The position numbers and the translations under genes were made by a program. 7,466 bases of DNA from an uncultured Prevotella sp. (GTDB lineage: Bacteria > Bacteroidota > Bacteroidia > Bacteroidales > Bacteroidaceae), in NCBI GenBank assembly GCA_905234355.1, contig CAJOHP010000118.1, positions 2,028-9,493 of the forward strand, read 5' to 3'. Position 1 is the stretch's first letter. The number at the start of each line of letters is the position of its first letter. Below are positions 5,901 through 7,466 of the stretch, piece by piece. Under the pieces are notes generated by a model that was not told where the DNA came from, ran no database searches, and worked only from the letters and a program-made list of their open reading frames with translations.

Positions 5901-6030
5901 TACAAGGGAGGGGAGTGCCATGCGGTCTGTTTCGCTACTGTTTTGCCGTAGTGCAGACTTTTTCAAGTGGACTCATAGCTCAGAAATCTGCCAAAGCGAA
6001 TTAATAGAACCCACCTTCAGTCATTTTTGT

Positions 6031-6102
6031 AAATTTTGAGCGAAGCGACCCAAGCAAGGAAATACACTCCCCAAGGCTATTTGGTTGCTCCGCTCAAAAT
6101 TT
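6031..6102. terminator. Imperfect 20-bp inverted repeat, possible transcription terminator
   Basis: AAATTTTGAGCG (6031-6042) pairs perfectly with CGCTCAAAATTT (6091-6102). After one mismatch the stem continues for about 7 more pairs (6044-6050 with 6083-6089, one G-T). A T5 run follows on the plus strand (6104-6108), as in an intrinsic terminator for rightward transcription. On the minus strand the stem lies about 65 bp after the peptidase stop but lacks a T-run. Between convergent genes it could stop read-through in either direction. Outside the three inverted repeats, the gene-free stretch 5636-6166 shows nothing further that I can support. Confidence 0.45.
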
Positions 6103-6166
6103 GTTTTTAAAAGAATTATAAGAAAATGTGCATGGCGTTGTGTGCTGCTTTGCCAGTTTCGTCGGT

Positions 6167-7466
6167 TCATGGTTTCAGCCATCTGTCGAGCCAGTTGAAG
6201 AATGTGCGCTGCCAGAGCACGCCGTTCTGTGGCTTGAGCACCCAGTGGTTCTCGTCGGGGAAGATGAGCAGCTGTGCCTCTATGCCTCGCATGCGTGCCG
6301 CGTTGAAGGCCGACATGCCTTGTGTGGCATTGATGCGATAGTCTTTCTCGCCGTGTATGCAGAGTATGGGCGTGTCCCATTTGTCGACGAACAGGTGTGG
6401 CGAGTTTCTGTATGTGCGGTCGGCGCGCGGCGTGCGGTCTTTGTTCCAGTAGGCATCGTCGTACTCCCAGTTGGAGAACCAGTTTTCCTCGGTTTCCGTG
6501 TACATAGCTTCGAGGTTGAAGGCGCCGTCGTGGGCGATGAATGCCTTGAAGCGTCCCTCGTGGTGGCCGGCCAGATAGTAGACCGAAAATCCGCCGAACG
6601 AGGCTCCTACGGCTCCCATGTGGTCGCGGTCGACGTAGGGCAGGTTCTCTGCTGCGTCGTCGATGGCCGTGAGGTAGTCCTTCATGCATTGTCCGGTCCA
6701 GTCGCCCGAGATTTGCTCCAGCCACTGCTGACCGAATCCGGGTAGTCCGCGTCGGTTGGGTGCCACGATGACGTAGCCCTGCGAAGCCATGATGAAGAAA
6801 TTCCAGCGGTAGCTCCAGAACTGACTGACGGGCGACTGCGGTCCGCCTTCGCAGAAGAGTAGGGTGGGGTACTTCTTTGTCTCGTCGAAGTTAGGCGGCA
6901 GCACTACCCAGTAGAGCATGTCCTTGCCGTCGGTGGTCTTCACCCAGCGCTGTTGCACCTTGGGCTTGTCCAGCTGGTCGAGAATATGCTTGTTCTCGTT
7001 GGTCAGCTGTGCTACAAGGGTCTTCCCGGGCTTTTTCGAGTTGGGCGTCACCACGTAAAGATCGGCCGGAGCCAGGTAGGAGTGGCGCTCCACGAGCAGT
7101 TGCTTCTTGTTGTTCATCATCTGCAGGCTGCCGAAGTCGGTCCATGTGTCGGTCAGCTGTTTCACCTCTCCTTTCCAGTTGATGCTGTAGAGGTTTTCGG
7201 TAGCGTGCCATACACCGATGAAATAAATCAGGGCGTCCTTCGCGTCGCTCCAGCAGAAATCATCTACATGGGAGTCGAAGCTCTCCGTCAGATACTTCTT
7301 GGTGCCTGCAGTCAGGTCGTAACAGCAGAGTCGCTGCCGGTCGCTCTCATAGCCGTCGCGCTCCATCGAGAGCCAGGCTACGTAGCGTCCGTCGGGCGAG
7401 AACTTGGGGTTCTGGTCATAGCCTACGTTGTTGTCGAGATTGGCTCCGTCGTTGACGGCCTGGTAT
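6167..7466 (-). CDS. S9 family (prolyl oligopeptidase) serine peptidase, 5'-truncated by window edge
   Basis: The C-terminal 432 residues of an S9-family peptidase, probably a periplasmic or exported dipeptidyl-peptidase/acylaminoacyl-peptidase type enzyme that trims short peptides; the N-terminus and any signal peptide lie beyond the right edge. The frame is open to the last complete codon (7463-7465). The upstream part shows beta-propeller features: NPKFSPDGRYVAWLS, followed by MERDGYESDRQ. The alpha/beta-hydrolase domain follows, with the nucleophile in GASFGG (Ser codon 6599-6601), the acid in HGEKD (Asp codon 6341-6343) and the base in DENHW (His codon 6245-6247). The oxyanion-side segment NRRGLPGFGQQW, also expected for S9, is present. 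The catalytic triad is intact, so the enzyme should be active. The stop (TGA, 6169-6167) is followed by the AAA-rich stretch and inverted repeat shared with the convergent MATE gene. The subfamily (DPP5-like is my guess) cannot be fixed without the N-terminus. Confidence 0.93.
   Translation of the reverse strand, partial: YQAVNDGANLDNNVGYDQNPKFSPDGRYVAWLSMERDGYESDRQRLCCYDLTAGTKKYLTESFDSHVDDFCWSDAKDALIYFIGVWHATENLYSINWKGEVKQLTDTWTDFGSLQMMNNKKQLLVERHSYLAPADLYVVTPNSKKPGKTLVAQLTNENKHILDQLDKPKVQQRWVKTTDGKDMLYWVVLPPNFDETKKYPTLLFCEGGPQSPVSQFWSYRWNFFIMASQGYVIVAPNRRGLPGFGQQWLEQISGDWTGQCMKDYLTAIDDAAENLPYVDRDHMGAVGASFGGFSVYYLAGHHEGRFKAFIAHDGAFNLEAMYTETEENWFSNWEYDDAYWNKDRTPRADRTYRNSPHLFVDKWDTPILCIHGEKDYRINATQGMSAFNAARMRGIEAQLLIFPDENHWVLKPQNGVLWQRTFFNWLDRWLKP

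Larger units (their letters stand above)
5752..5975. mobile_element. MITE-like 224-bp element with perfect 19-bp terminal inverted repeats
   Basis: TGAGTCCACTTGAAAAAGT at 5752-5770 is repeated in exact inverse orientation at 5957-5975. The 224-bp interval has no coding frame, which is the form of a non-autonomous transposable element (MITE) moved by a transposase encoded elsewhere. Nested inside is a second palindrome (5801-5917): 14-bp arms at 5801-5814 and 5904-5917, then 11-bp pairs 5817-5827/5891-5901 and 5839-5849/5878-5888. The apical loop is 5850-5877. Each half also holds a local hairpin (5805-5826 and 5892-5913), and GCCC-GAA-GGGC is at 5828-5838. No convincing target duplication flanks the ends: a TA lies just outside on the right (5976-5977) and one base further out on the left (5749-5750). 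The left flank is AT-rich. An alternative is a chromosomal repeat without transposition history. Copy number in the genome would decide. Confidence 0.65.

Noticed and set aside
5749..5977. TA target-site duplication around the 224-bp element
   Set aside because: The left TA is one base away from the repeat end, so the two sides are not symmetrical; TA is too common in this AT-rich flank to count.
5636..6166. CRISPR array or tRNA gene in the repeat-rich gap
   Set aside because: The repeats are inverted, not regularly spaced direct repeats, and no cloverleaf with the expected T-loop sequence was found.

Overview
The window reads as chromosomal DNA from a GC-rich member of the Bacteroidales, most likely a Prevotella-like (Prevotellaceae) bacterium. 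The evidence is the gene set and order (DNA polymerase III delta' subunit, then a RicT/PSP1 protein, then the gliding-motility lipoprotein GldH), weak or absent Shine-Dalgarno sequences before several genes, and a Bacteroidetes-style S9 prolyl oligopeptidase. The assignment to phylum is fairly secure; genus is inference.

Layout. Positions 1-754 hold the 3' part of holB (+ strand), cut by the window edge. A 170-bp gap follows, with an AT-rich patch and two small stem-loops directly ahead of ricT (925-2220). ricT overlaps gldH (2204-2680) by 17 bp. After a 52-bp gap with a C9/A7 homopolymer pair comes a flotillin-like SPFH membrane-scaffold protein (2733-4223), then a MATE-family multidrug/cation antiporter (4274-5635). 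These five genes share one strand and tight spacing, so they may form one or two transcription units. On the opposite strand, an S9-family serine peptidase (6167 to beyond the right edge) converges on the MATE gene.

The 531-bp stretch between the two convergent genes (5636-6166) has no credible gene but is densely structured. It holds a 9-bp-armed inverted repeat just after the MATE stop (5643-5707), a 224-bp MITE-like element with perfect 19-bp terminal inverted repeats enclosing a second GC-rich palindrome with quadruplex-type G-runs (5752-5975), and an imperfect 20-bp inverted repeat that may terminate transcription (6031-6102).

Functionally, most of the window is cell housekeeping: clamp loading at the replication fork, an Fe-S regulatory protein of the RicT family, an envelope lipoprotein, a membrane-microdomain scaffold, an efflux pump and a peptide-degrading enzyme. 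I see no defence system, CRISPR array, tRNA or rRNA. The most unusual part is the nested palindromic element between the convergent genes.
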